Shown: one piece after another, positions 16,493 to 24,830 of the stretch
Numbering within the stretch: position 1 is the stretch's first letter
Layout: every line of letters begins with the position of its first letter
Source: Ketobacter alkanivorans
GTDB taxonomy: Bacteria; Pseudomonadota; Gammaproteobacteria; Pseudomonadales; Ketobacteraceae
DNA: 64,000 nucleotides
Direction: 5' to 3'
NCBI RefSeq assembly: GCF_002863865.1
Contig: NZ_CP022684.1
Span: forward strand, 3,911,990 to 3,975,989
Notes under the pieces: model-generated
What the model saw: only the letters and a program-made list of their open reading frames with translations
Databases searched by the model: none
Told to the model about the DNA's origin: nothing
Program-made: the position numbers and the translations under genes

Positions 16493-17707
16493 TCAACATG
16501 AATTGTTTAATTTCTGTATGAGCTGCTCAGCCAGAGCGCTGAATTCGATGGGGGTGATCAGAGCCCGGCAGGCTGATATCACTAGTTCGGATTGGTGGTT
16601 GTTGCTCATGATGACGGCCATAAGCGGCGTGCCCAAAGGGGGTATTGGTATACCGAACGCGCTGATTGCGTTGAAGCTTTGTGTAGAGAGTGCCTCCAGT
16701 TGAATCATTCCCAAGGACGATACAGTACCGCTGCAACGAAAGGCAGGGCGACGTAAGAGTTGTCTGATTACGCGTTTTTCCAGAGCCCGAAGCAGTGGCA
16801 AGGGTATCCAGAACATGGCTCGAGATGTTAAGGATTTCACGGCTACAGGCAGCTCCTGGTTTTGTTCCATAAGAAGGCTGAACTTTTTAACCAGGCTGCG
16901 TAGTGTTTCGTTATGATCAACATCCAAGCGTATCATGCCGATCAGGTTAGCTGATGTCATTTCTTCGGGAAGGTGGCGACGCAGGTTGACCGGAACCTGT
17001 ATACGCGCGCTTCTTTTATCAGAGGTTGCACTCAGTTGGCTCAGGGCCAATATGGTTCTCAGTAGGATACGGCTATCCTTGCCAGGAAGAGTGATTCGTT
17101 GCCAGATCCGTGAACGATCTGTGTTGATTGGTTGAGGCGGCATAGGGAATGGAACCGGTGCGTTGCGTACAGTTGCAGGCAACGCATCTAGATTGCCTTC
17201 TGGCATGTTCTCCAGGGTGATTCTGGAATGGTAGTTAGGTGGCTGCTTTCCGTTCAGGGCTGCAAAAACACTCATGACAAACTCCACCAAACCAACGCCA
17301 TCGGTCACTGCATGATGAATGCGGAATATCAACCAGGTTTTGCTTCCTACCAGCTGAATCACTTCGGCAACAGGGCCGTCGATAAGATCCAGGGGTGTGT
17401 CAATAAAATCCAGATCCTCCGAGTAGTCGCCATTCCATTCGCGTGATATTGAATGCACGGTTGGCAGTGCTCCGTCGGCACTCCAGCGTTTGAATCCCCA
17501 CTTTCCAGAAAGGCGTAACCGACATACAGGGCTGGTTTCAGAGGCTATGGTGACGGCATCTAGCAGAGATTGATGGTTGATCTGTCCGTAGCCCTCTACG
17601 ATCAGTTGCGACACCGGTTGGTTGGAGTGGTGTTGGCGATACCCACTGGCAGCGTAGACTAGATCTGACAAAGAGAACCTACGGGTGAAGACAGAGTTGT
17701 TGGGCAT
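16493..17707 (-). CDS. Stand-alone condensation-domain acyltransferase
   Basis: A 404-residue protein resembling the condensation/PapA/wax-synthase acyltransferase fold. The catalytic HHxxxDG motif is HHAVTDG at 131-137. A second conserved region is RIQVPVNLRRHLPEE (about 245-260) followed by SANLIGMI. No carrier-protein or adenylation domains are attached or nearby, so it is a free-standing acyltransferase rather than part of an NRPS. Donor and acceptor are unknown; an acyl-CoA and an alcohol or amine are plausible. It is convergent with the amidoligase operon. Confidence 0.78.
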   Translation of the reverse strand: MPNNSVFTRRFSLSDLVYAASGYRQHHSNQPVSQLIVEGYGQINHQSLLDAVTIASETSPVCRLRLSGKWGFKRWSADGALPTVHSISREWNGDYSEDLDFIDTPLDLIDGPVAEVIQLVGSKTWLIFRIHHAVTDGVGLVEFVMSVFAALNGKQPPNYHSRITLENMPEGNLDALPATVRNAPVPFPMPPQPINTDRSRIWQRITLPGKDSRILLRTILALSQLSATSDKRSARIQVPVNLRRHLPEEMTSANLIGMIRLDVDHNETLRSLVKKFSLLMEQNQELPVAVKSLTSRAMFWIPLPLLRALEKRVIRQLLRRPAFRCSGTVSSLGMIQLEALSTQSFNAISAFGIPIPPLGTPLMAVIMSNNHQSELVISACRALITPIEFSALAEQLIQKLNNSC

Positions 17708-17921
17708 TTTTATCTCAAACGGTCAATAGGTAGATTGCTTTGCTGTCCATTCAGGTCAAAGCGCAGCGCTCTATGCTAGCTATGTTTCTATTCGGTTCTA
17801 TTGCCGTATCGTTCAATTAAATTAAGCGATAAAGCCAATGTGCGTGATAAATGGTATAAATGTCTAGGTGGAGAGCGGGTAATGTTGTTCGTATTGGGTT
17901 GCAATTGGAGTCAGGTGTTTA

Positions 17922-18692
17922 ATGCAGGTCGGAAAGTCGTTCCAACTCTATATAGGGCTGTTATTGTTAGGATGCTCGTTTGTTGTCAGGGCTGATGAAG
18001 TTCTGGTGGCAGTGGCGTCCAATTTCAGTGCGCCAATGAAAGTACTGAAAGCACGTTTTGAGTACGATACCGGTCACCGACTCAAACTTTCATTTGGCTC
18101 CTCAGGTAAGCTCTTTGCTCAGATTCAGCATGGTGCTCCATTCCAGGTGTTCTTATCCGCTGATCAAGACAAGCCTGAAACACTGCTGGAGTCAGGTCGA
18201 GCTGTTGTAGGAAGTGACTTTACCTATGCTACAGGCGCTTTGGCTTTATGGTCTGCTGCCGAGGGAGGTGAACCTTTTGATATTGATGTTTTGCGCCGCG
18301 CTGATCTGGACCATGTGGCCCTGGCCAACCCAAAGCTGGCACCTTATGGCCTCGCGGCTGTGCAAACCTTGCAAGCATTGCAGTTAGATCAAACAACAAA
18401 ACAGTTTTGGGTTGTGGGAGAGAATATTGCCCAAACCCATCAGTTTGTAAGCAGTGGCAATGCCGAGTATGGGTTCGTTGCGCTCTCCCAGATCAAGCAG
18501 CCTGGCAAACCCATAATCGGCCGCTACTGGATAGTGCCATCCAACCTGCATAGCCCGATTCATCAGGATGCAGTGTTGCTGACGCTGGGCCAGAATAGTC
18601 AGGCGGCCAAGGAGTTGCTGGCATTTTTACACAGCAAAAGCGCTCAACAGGTGATTGCGTCGTATGGTTATCGCATTGAGGTGCGCAAATGA
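17922..18692 (+). CDS. modA: ModA-like periplasmic molybdate/anion-binding protein
   Basis: A 256-residue substrate-binding protein with signal peptide (YIGLLLLGCSFVVRA-DE) and AGGTG 5 nt before ATG 17922. The ModA fold is shown by LVAVASNFSAPMKVL, SFGSSGKLFAQIQHGAPFQVFLSAD and NPKLAPYGLAA. No modB or modC lies nearby; instead a zinc peptidase gene overlaps its stop by 4 bp. The ligand could be molybdate or another tetrahedral oxyanion. The family call is firm; transport function without local permease genes is not. Confidence 0.82.
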   Translation: MQVGKSFQLYIGLLLLGCSFVVRADEVLVAVASNFSAPMKVLKARFEYDTGHRLKLSFGSSGKLFAQIQHGAPFQVFLSADQDKPETLLESGRAVVGSDFTYATGALALWSAAEGGEPFDIDVLRRADLDHVALANPKLAPYGLAAVQTLQALQLDQTTKQFWVVGENIAQTHQFVSSGNAEYGFVALSQIKQPGKPIIGRYWIVPSNLHSPIHQDAVLLTLGQNSQAAKELLAFLHSKSAQQVIASYGYRIEVRK

Positions 18693-19363
18693 TTTATGTG
18701 GTGTTGGTGCTGCTGTTGCTGGGGGTAATGTTTTATCCCCAATATGCGACGCGTAGAATTTTGCGTAAACACAGCCAAAATCGTGATGATTTTCCTGGCA
18801 CGGGAGGCGAGTTTGCCCGTCATTTGCTGGATCGGTTTTCTGTCCATGGGGTTGGGGTTGAAACAACGAATCAGGGTGATCACTATGACCCGACTGAACG
18901 CATGGTACGCTTAACCCCTGAATACTATGATGGTAAATCTTTAACTGCTGTTGTGGTGGCAGCCCATGAAGTGGGGCATGCAATACAACACCACCAGGGC
19001 TCCGGTGGCTTGGTGGCCCGATACCGCCTGGCTGTTCTGGCAGGCGTTGCATCAAAAGCTGCGCAGATTGCGTTGATAGCGTTACCGCTGTTAGCCGGCG
19101 TTAGTCCGGGCTTGATGCGCGTAGCGCTGGTGATAATGGTGTTGGGTGTTTTAATGTCGACATTGGTGCATTTGATTACCTTGCCGGTGGAGTGGGATGC
19201 GAGTTTTAATAAAGCCTTGCCCATATTGCAGAAGGGCAATTATCTTTCTCAGCAGGATATGCTGGCGGCACGCCACATTTTAAGGGCCTGCGCATTAACC
19301 TACGTCAGCGCGTCCTTGGCCAGCGTATTGATTGCATTTCGTTGGTTGCGGTGGTTGCGATAA
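18689..19363 (+). CDS. YugP-like membrane zinc metallopeptidase
   Basis: A 224-residue membrane protein of the Zn_peptidase_2 family. An N-terminal helix (YVVLVLLLLGVMFYP) precedes the zinc motif HEVGHAIQHH at about 93-102. Two or three further helices follow (ALVIMVLGVLMSTLVHLITLPVEW). The last part, LPILQKGNYLSQQDMLAARHIL, is typical of the family. It overlaps the ModA-like gene by 4 bp, which suggests an operon. Its substrate is unknown. Confidence 0.88.
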   Translation: MIYVVLVLLLLGVMFYPQYATRRILRKHSQNRDDFPGTGGEFARHLLDRFSVHGVGVETTNQGDHYDPTERMVRLTPEYYDGKSLTAVVVAAHEVGHAIQHHQGSGGLVARYRLAVLAGVASKAAQIALIALPLLAGVSPGLMRVALVIMVLGVLMSTLVHLITLPVEWDASFNKALPILQKGNYLSQQDMLAARHILRACALTYVSASLASVLIAFRWLRWLR

Positions 19364-19366
19364 GGC

Positions 19367-19624
19367 ATGGCTTCATCCTGGTTTGTTTACATACTTCAGT
19401 GCGCCGATCGTACCTTGTATACCGGTATTACAACCGACTTAGAGCGTCGCACCCGCGAACATAATCAAGGAAAGGCCGGTGCAAAATACACTAAGGCTCG
19501 CCGCCCGGTTGAACTGATATATTCTGAATCGGCAGAAGGCCGTTCGGAGGCCTCCAGCAGAGAGGCCCAAATCAAAAAATTATCGCGTGAAGACAAACTG
19601 CTGCTGATAAAGCGGCAGTCATAG
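19367..19624 (+). CDS. GIY-YIG nuclease domain protein (YhbQ/UPF0213-like)
   Basis: An 85-residue protein consisting of one GIY-YIG domain: VYILQCADRTLYTGITTDLERRTREHN holds both tyrosines and the catalytic Arg. REAQIKKLSREDKLLLI is the usual C-terminal end. It starts 3 bp after the peptidase gene. Single-domain members such as E. coli YhbQ are DNA-binding nucleases of uncertain function. Confidence 0.92.
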   Translation: MASSWFVYILQCADRTLYTGITTDLERRTREHNQGKAGAKYTKARRPVELIYSESAEGRSEASSREAQIKKLSREDKLLLIKRQS

Positions 19625-19724
19625 TCTGGCCTGCAATGACAGTAAATTTGTCCTGTTTACCCGTTACCAATGTTGATACGGCAACGCATAATGAGCGATT
19701 GCCTACCGCTAATTGAGGTGTATT

Positions 19725-21203
19725 TTGAATACAGAGTGGACATACATGACTGCAGCCGACTTGGTGCAGGGTATTAAAAGCGGATCTATAAGCAGCCGAG
19801 CGTTGCTGGAGCACAGTATTGCGCGCATGGAGGAAAAGAATAAAAGCATCAATGCCATTGTCAGTACCGATCTGGTAGCGGCTCGCAAGCTTGCAGACGA
19901 AGCCGATGAAAAAGCGCAGCAGGGCGTTGATCTGGGCCCTCTCCATGGCTTGCCCATCACGGTGAAAGACACCTATGAAGTGCCGGGCATGACCTGTGTT
20001 GCTGGTGCTCCGGAATATCGTTATCACCGACCCACTGCTCCCGCTATTACTGTTAAGCGTTTACAGGATGCCGGAGCCATTATCTATGGTAAAACGAATG
20101 TCCCTTACATGGCCTCAGATCTGCAGAGTTTCAATAAAGTGTTTGGAACCACCAACAACCCCTGGAACATTGATCTAACGCCAGGTGGTTCCTCCGGGGG
20201 CGCGGCAGCCGCTTTGGCTTCCGGTTTTACCGCTTTGGAGCTGGGCAGCGATCTGGCAGGGTCAATTCGAATTCCTGCCCACTACTGTGGAGTTTACGGC
20301 CACAAGCCCACTCAAAACATTATTTCTTTGCAAGGGCACGTGCCTGGTCCTCCGGGCTCTCAACGGGAGCCTTCTGCTCTGGCTGTGGCCGGCCCCATGG
20401 CGCGCAGTGCGTCAGATCTCGAGTTAATGCTGGATGTTTTGCTTGGGCCTTCCCCGGATATGGAAGCAGGCTGGAGGGTCAGTTTGCCTGAATGCTCCAA
20501 GCAAAATTTGTCCGATTTTAAAGTGCTTCTATGGATGGATGATGAGCTGTGTCCCATCGATCCAGCGCTGCAGGCACTGTATTTGGATGTAGCCGATAAG
20601 TTGGAAGCAAAGGGGGTTGTGGTCGAGCGCAGTAACCCACCTGAGTTCTGCCTTGAAGATCTTTATCCCCATTATTTGGGGCAGCTGGGGGCGATGATCG
20701 GGGTTCCTCAACCATTGCTGTTACGTCGGGGCATGGCGTTGTTGGGCTTCTTGGCCAGACTGGTTGAATCGTTTATTAATGTGCCCAGGCATTTCTCCCA
20801 CTTTTTACTTGGGGCCAACATGAGTTATGCGATCCATCAGCAGCGTGAGGAACGTATTGCTCGAATCAGAAAGAAATTCCTGCAGACGTTTGCAGAGTAT
20901 GATGTGATTTTGATGCCCCCAACGCCCACAACAGCGCATCGTCATGAGCAGCTTGCAAATATGTCCAAGCGCAAGATAGCCGTAGGTCATGAGCAGCGAA
21001 GTTATACGGATCTGTTTATGTGGATATCTCCAGTATCTCTATTGGGATTGCCTGCCACCAGTGCACCCGTAGGGATGACGTCCAATAATTTGCCTGCCAA
21101 CCTGCAGATAGTGGGGGCACCGTTTCAGGATAAGCTCACCATCAGGTTTGCAGAGCTTTTGGCAGAGATAACCGGTGGCTTCAAAGCGCCACCGGGGTTT
21201 TGA
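19725..21203 (+). CDS. Amidase signature-family hydrolase
   Basis: About 492 residues. TTG 19725 is preferred because GAGGTG lies at 19715-19720 and the sequence NTEWTYMTAADLVQ starts the domain; ATG 19746 would cut into it. The Ser-Ser-Lys triad is visible: Lys in PITVKDTYE, the glycine/serine loop TPGGSSGGAAAALASG, and the nucleophilic Ser in GSDLAGSIRIPA. A hydrophobic stretch near 330-350 resembles membrane-associated amidases of the FAAH type. It hydrolyses amides, but the substrate cannot be told. It is convergent with the CBS gene. Confidence 0.88.
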   Translation: MNTEWTYMTAADLVQGIKSGSISSRALLEHSIARMEEKNKSINAIVSTDLVAARKLADEADEKAQQGVDLGPLHGLPITVKDTYEVPGMTCVAGAPEYRYHRPTAPAITVKRLQDAGAIIYGKTNVPYMASDLQSFNKVFGTTNNPWNIDLTPGGSSGGAAAALASGFTALELGSDLAGSIRIPAHYCGVYGHKPTQNIISLQGHVPGPPGSQREPSALAVAGPMARSASDLELMLDVLLGPSPDMEAGWRVSLPECSKQNLSDFKVLLWMDDELCPIDPALQALYLDVADKLEAKGVVVERSNPPEFCLEDLYPHYLGQLGAMIGVPQPLLLRRGMALLGFLARLVESFINVPRHFSHFLLGANMSYAIHQQREERIARIRKKFLQTFAEYDVILMPPTPTTAHRHEQLANMSKRKIAVGHEQRSYTDLFMWISPVSLLGLPATSAPVGMTSNNLPANLQIVGAPFQDKLTIRFAELLAEITGGFKAPPGF

Positions 21204-21236
21204 GGAGGATGCCTGCTAAGCTTTTCTTTTACGTTC

Positions 21237-21833
21237 TCAGGCACTATTCACTAGAGAGCGTTGCGGGTTGATCTGTTGATAGATTACGTGGGAGATACGA
21301 GCGAAATTGGATTCGCTGTGAATATCGATTGGCAACTTGAGCTTGCGTGCGATATCACTGGCAGAAATTATGCCGCGTATTTCCTGTTCCTTTCGATCTA
21401 CTACCAGACAGTGTTGCTGGCCGCTGTGTTCTAACGAATCAATTACATCTTGAATGGATGCGTCTTGCAGTTCCGACCAAGAGAACGCCTTCAGCGCAGA
21501 CAGCGGTCGCATAAAGTCAGCTACTTTGAGTTCTGACCGATCGAACCCCTGAGAAATTCGCTTGATCACCTCCTGATTGCTAAGGTCATCCAGACTTACG
21601 ACGCCTACCACCCGTTCGCCTTTGTCCACCACGATTTTCAAACGTACATGGGCTGTTTTCATCATCGATTCGGCCTGTAGTGCCGATAGGCTTGCGTTTA
21701 CAATAAGAGCAGGCGATGTATGGAAATCGGTAAAAACTTCCAACGCGGAATCACGGGTAGAAAGTGCGCCCATTGCTACCGGGCGTGCAAGGTGATTGGC
21801 ATTGTTAGCACGAAATAATTGCAGATGTTTCAT
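21237..21833 (-). CDS. Two-CBS-domain protein
   Basis: A 198-residue protein; the start at 21833 has GAGGC 7 nt upstream and gives MKHLQLFRANN. Two CBS units occupy about 55-110 (RLKIVVDKGERVVGVVSLDDL) and 125-180 (HCLVVDRKEQEIRGIISASDIARKL). No catalytic domain is attached, so it is probably an adenine-nucleotide-sensing regulatory protein. Similar stand-alone CBS proteins are common in gammaproteobacteria; the partner is unknown. Confidence 0.83.
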   Translation of the reverse strand: MKHLQLFRANNANHLARPVAMGALSTRDSALEVFTDFHTSPALIVNASLSALQAESMMKTAHVRLKIVVDKGERVVGVVSLDDLSNQEVIKRISQGFDRSELKVADFMRPLSALKAFSWSELQDASIQDVIDSLEHSGQQHCLVVDRKEQEIRGIISASDIARKLKLPIDIHSESNFARISHVIYQQINPQRSLVNSA

Positions 21834-21950
21834 TGGTGTTGCCTCACTAATTCGGTTTGAGCAGGCAGCACACCGAACAGTGACGCAACAGCATGCCACC
21901 ACTCAAGGATGTGATATCTACTCAGAATAATTGAACGTTGGTGTAACGAA

Positions 21951-22250
21951 TTAAAGGTGAGGCTGCGGTGGCCCGCGGATAGGAAACGCGTATACCGGGC
22001 TGGTTTTGGTGCTATGGGTAAACCCCTGATGTTGCTTGAGGTTTAATAAGTCGTTGCAGAATTGGAATTGATGGGATGAAACGCCGTCAGAATCATCATT
22101 GTCGCCGGTTCTGAAGGTGGAGATCGGATCGTAATCTGTTATGGCCGTTTGCAGGCTCTTTTCTGCATTCAGGCCAGCAGATGCCTTGCCCGCCAGAGCG
22201 GTGGAAAGCATGAAAACTGAAACTAGAATTAAGAGGCCGCGCAGCATCAT
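21951..22250 (-). CDS. Small secreted hypothetical protein
   Basis: A 99-residue protein if started at ATG 22250 (MMLRGLLILVSVFML), which gives a clear signal peptide ending near AGKASA. The mature part is about 75 residues, Asp/Ser-rich (TGDNDDSDGVSSHQ), and ends in FPIRGPPQPHL. A C-terminal R-G/A-P-P motif is seen in other small secreted proteins, but I do not recognise a family. It lies upstream of the CBS gene on the same strand, separated by 117 bp. The ribosome-binding site is weak. Confidence 0.5.
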   Translation of the reverse strand: MMLRGLLILVSVFMLSTALAGKASAGLNAEKSLQTAITDYDPISTFRTGDNDDSDGVSSHQFQFCNDLLNLKQHQGFTHSTKTSPVYAFPIRGPPQPHL

Positions 22251-22481
22251 TGTTCTTATGAATCCATGATGGTTAAACCATAATATCGCTCCAAATATAG
22301 ACCTGATCTCAACTCCGAGCAACGGATGTCGATTGTTGCTTTAGTAATGATTTGTAGCGGGTTATAAGTGTGCGAGCGGGCAAGGGTGTAATTAACAGGT
22401 GAGGAGTGGATACAAAATCGGTAATATGTATCACACAACTCAGTAAATCATAATAACGATAATACCCAGAAGGGAAGGGCT

Positions 22482-23909
22482 ATGTACGAATACACAAACT
22501 TCTATATCAATGGTCAGTGGGTTTTACCGGAGCAGGAGCAAACGCTGGAAGTTTTGAACCCTGCTACCGAGCAGCCCATGGGTGTGGTCTCCATGGGTAC
22601 TAAAGCGGATGTGGATAAGGCGGTTGCCGCCGCTAAAGCGGCTTTCCCCGCGTGGTCGCAAACGTCACGGGCGCAGCGCATAAGCTACCTGGAAGCGATT
22701 ATTCAGGCCTACCAACTTCGCTTGGATGATATCGCTGCCGCCATTTCGCAGGAGATGGGCGCCCCTATGTGGTTGGCGACGGCTGCCCATGCTCCTACGG
22801 GGCTCGGACATTTTGTGCAGGCGTTGGAGGTGTTGCAGCAGTACGAGTTTGAGGCGGTGCGTGGCCAGCATCGTTTGCGCAAAGAACCTATCGGTGTGTG
22901 TGGCCTTATCACGCCTTGGAACTGGCCTATCAACCAGATCGCATGCAAAGTTGCTCCGGCGATTGCGGCGGGCTGCACAATGGTGCTAAAGCCCAGTGAA
23001 GTTGCGCCAATAGATGCGATGATCTTTGCGGAAATTATCCACCAAGCGGGTCTGCCTGCCGGGGTATTCAACTTGGTGAATGGTGATGGTACAGGTGTGG
23101 GGGCGGCGCTGACAGGGCATCCCGATGTGGATATGGTGTCGTTCACCGGTAGCACCCGCGCGGGCGTGGCGATCGCAAAAAATGCAGCGGACACCGTTAA
23201 ACGTGTGGCGCAGGAGCTGGGGGGAAAATCCGCCAATATTATTTTGGATGATGCCAATTTGGAGAGTGCCATTGTGGGTGGTGTTAACAGCTGCTTCATG
23301 AATAGTGGCCAAAGCTGTAATGCGCCCACTCGAATGCTGGTGCCAGCCAGTAAGCTTGCTGAGGCCACTGCCATTGCTAAGGCGGCAGGGGAGGCTGTTG
23401 TAGCCGGTATGCCGGAAGCAGAGGGCACCAATATCGGCCCGGTTGTGAGCGAGGTTCAGTTCAATAAAATTCAGGCGTTGATCCAGCAAGGTATTGATGA
23501 AGGCGCAGAGTTGGTGGTAGGCGGCACCGGCAAACCCGCTGGTTTGGAAACAGGTTACTTTGTGAAACCCACTATTTTCAGTCATGTGAATAATCAGATG
23601 ACCATTGCCCGTGAAGAAATCTTTGGTCCGGTGTTGTGTATTCTTCCGTACGCTGATGAGGATGACGCTATTGCTATTGCCAATGATACCCCCTATGGGC
23701 TTTCTGCTTATGTGTCCGGCAGTCAGGATCGGGCGGTGCGAGTGGCAAATTTGCTGCGGGCGGGTAACGTCCACATCAACGGTGCCGGGGTGGATTTCTC
23801 CTGTCCATTCGGGGGCTATAAGCAAAGTGGGAATGGTCGTGAATGGGGCAAAGAAGGCTTCGATGAGTATCTTGAGGTGAAGGCTATTCTGGGCTGCCAG
23901 TCGGCTTAA
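22482..23909 (+). CDS. NAD(P)-dependent aldehyde dehydrogenase
   Basis: A 475-residue class-3-like aldehyde dehydrogenase. Catalytic Glu245 lies in QELGGKS and Cys279 in NSGQSCNAPTR. Asn in TPWNWP and the FTGST loop complete the cofactor and active-site set. A purine-rich site (GGGAAGG) precedes ATG 22482. It oxidises an aldehyde to an acid; substrates such as medium-chain or aromatic aldehydes cannot be separated from sequence. It is monocistronic and convergent with the EamA transporter gene. Confidence 0.92.
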   Translation: MYEYTNFYINGQWVLPEQEQTLEVLNPATEQPMGVVSMGTKADVDKAVAAAKAAFPAWSQTSRAQRISYLEAIIQAYQLRLDDIAAAISQEMGAPMWLATAAHAPTGLGHFVQALEVLQQYEFEAVRGQHRLRKEPIGVCGLITPWNWPINQIACKVAPAIAAGCTMVLKPSEVAPIDAMIFAEIIHQAGLPAGVFNLVNGDGTGVGAALTGHPDVDMVSFTGSTRAGVAIAKNAADTVKRVAQELGGKSANIILDDANLESAIVGGVNSCFMNSGQSCNAPTRMLVPASKLAEATAIAKAAGEAVVAGMPEAEGTNIGPVVSEVQFNKIQALIQQGIDEGAELVVGGTGKPAGLETGYFVKPTIFSHVNNQMTIAREEIFGPVLCILPYADEDDAIAIANDTPYGLSAYVSGSQDRAVRVANLLRAGNVHINGAGVDFSCPFGGYKQSGNGREWGKEGFDEYLEVKAILGCQSA

Positions 23910-23919
23910 TAATCACCGT

Positions 23920-24801
23920 TTAGCTGTGGGCAGCTGAGTTCTGTCGGGGTGTGCGCTGCAAATTGGCTGCCCACACCCCACCGCTCACCAGTACCAGACA
24001 CACCAATAATGGGGTGCTCATGAGCTCGTTATAGAGCGCTATGGAAGAGAACCCTGCGATCAGTGGAACCAGTGCCATCATTGATCCCATGGTTGCAGGC
24101 CCAATCCGGCGCACCGCTTGTACGTAACACATCATTTGTACGATGGTGGCAAGAAACCCTTGATAAAAGCCTTGCAGGGCAATGTGCTGCCAGTGTTGTA
24201 TGCTGATGTTTTTCTCCATGCTGAAAATATAAATTGGCAAGTAGACGCACGCAGTCACCATCGCCAGGCTAACGGTGGCCTGCCAAGGAGAGATTTGCCA
24301 ATATTTTATCAGTACTGAAAAGGTTCCCCAGCATAGAGCTGCGCCCACAAACCAGAGTTGCCCTCCTTTCACTCCATCCTCAGTCAGTATGTCATACCAG
24401 AACAAACAGAAAATACCGACACTGATCAGGCTGATGCCAATCCACTTTATAGGGGTGAAGGATTCACTTTTGGAAAAATAACTGATCAGAGAAATAAATA
24501 GCGGCAGCAAACCAGGCAGTAAAATGGCAGCGTGGGAGGCGGGTGCCGTTTGAAACCCCTGGAATGCGCAAAGTGCGTAGCCAAGGCCACCAATTAACGC
24601 GGCAGCGATCAATCGGTAGTTGAGTAAGTTAAATGGATAGAGGAACAACCAAAAGGGAAGCAGCAGCACAGAACAGGTAAAGTAACGGATGGCTATCACG
24701 TCGGCAGGCAGCAGTGGTCCAATTCCACCAAAGCGGGATACTAAAATGAATCCGCTCCAAATCAGCACCGCTACGACTGCAAACAGATAGCCCTGTAACA
24801 C
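23920..24801 (-). CDS. EamA/DMT-family transporter
   Basis: A 293-residue protein with ten predicted membrane helices in two EamA repeats. The first runs from LFAVVAVLIWSGFILVSRFG and the second from LWFVGAALCWGTFSVLIKYW. It follows the ABC1 kinase gene by 29 bp on the same strand and is probably co-transcribed. EamA proteins export or import small metabolites; the substrate is unknown. Confidence 0.87.
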   Translation of the reverse strand: MLQGYLFAVVAVLIWSGFILVSRFGGIGPLLPADVIAIRYFTCSVLLLPFWLFLYPFNLLNYRLIAAALIGGLGYALCAFQGFQTAPASHAAILLPGLLPLFISLISYFSKSESFTPIKWIGISLISVGIFCLFWYDILTEDGVKGGQLWFVGAALCWGTFSVLIKYWQISPWQATVSLAMVTACVYLPIYIFSMEKNISIQHWQHIALQGFYQGFLATIVQMMCYVQAVRRIGPATMGSMMALVPLIAGFSSIALYNELMSTPLLVCLVLVSGGVWAANLQRTPRQNSAAHS

Positions 24802-24830
24802 GTTGTTTATCCGTTGTATGGCTTACCTGT

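Noticed and set aside
16493..17707. Condensation domain as part of a non-ribosomal peptide synthetase cluster
   Set aside because: No adenylation, carrier or thioesterase domain is nearby; it is a stand-alone acyltransferase.
22986..23825. 279-codon open frame antisense to the aldehyde dehydrogenase
   Set aside because: It lies wholly inside a well-supported gene, has no domain signal and is His/Ile-rich as expected for a shadow frame.
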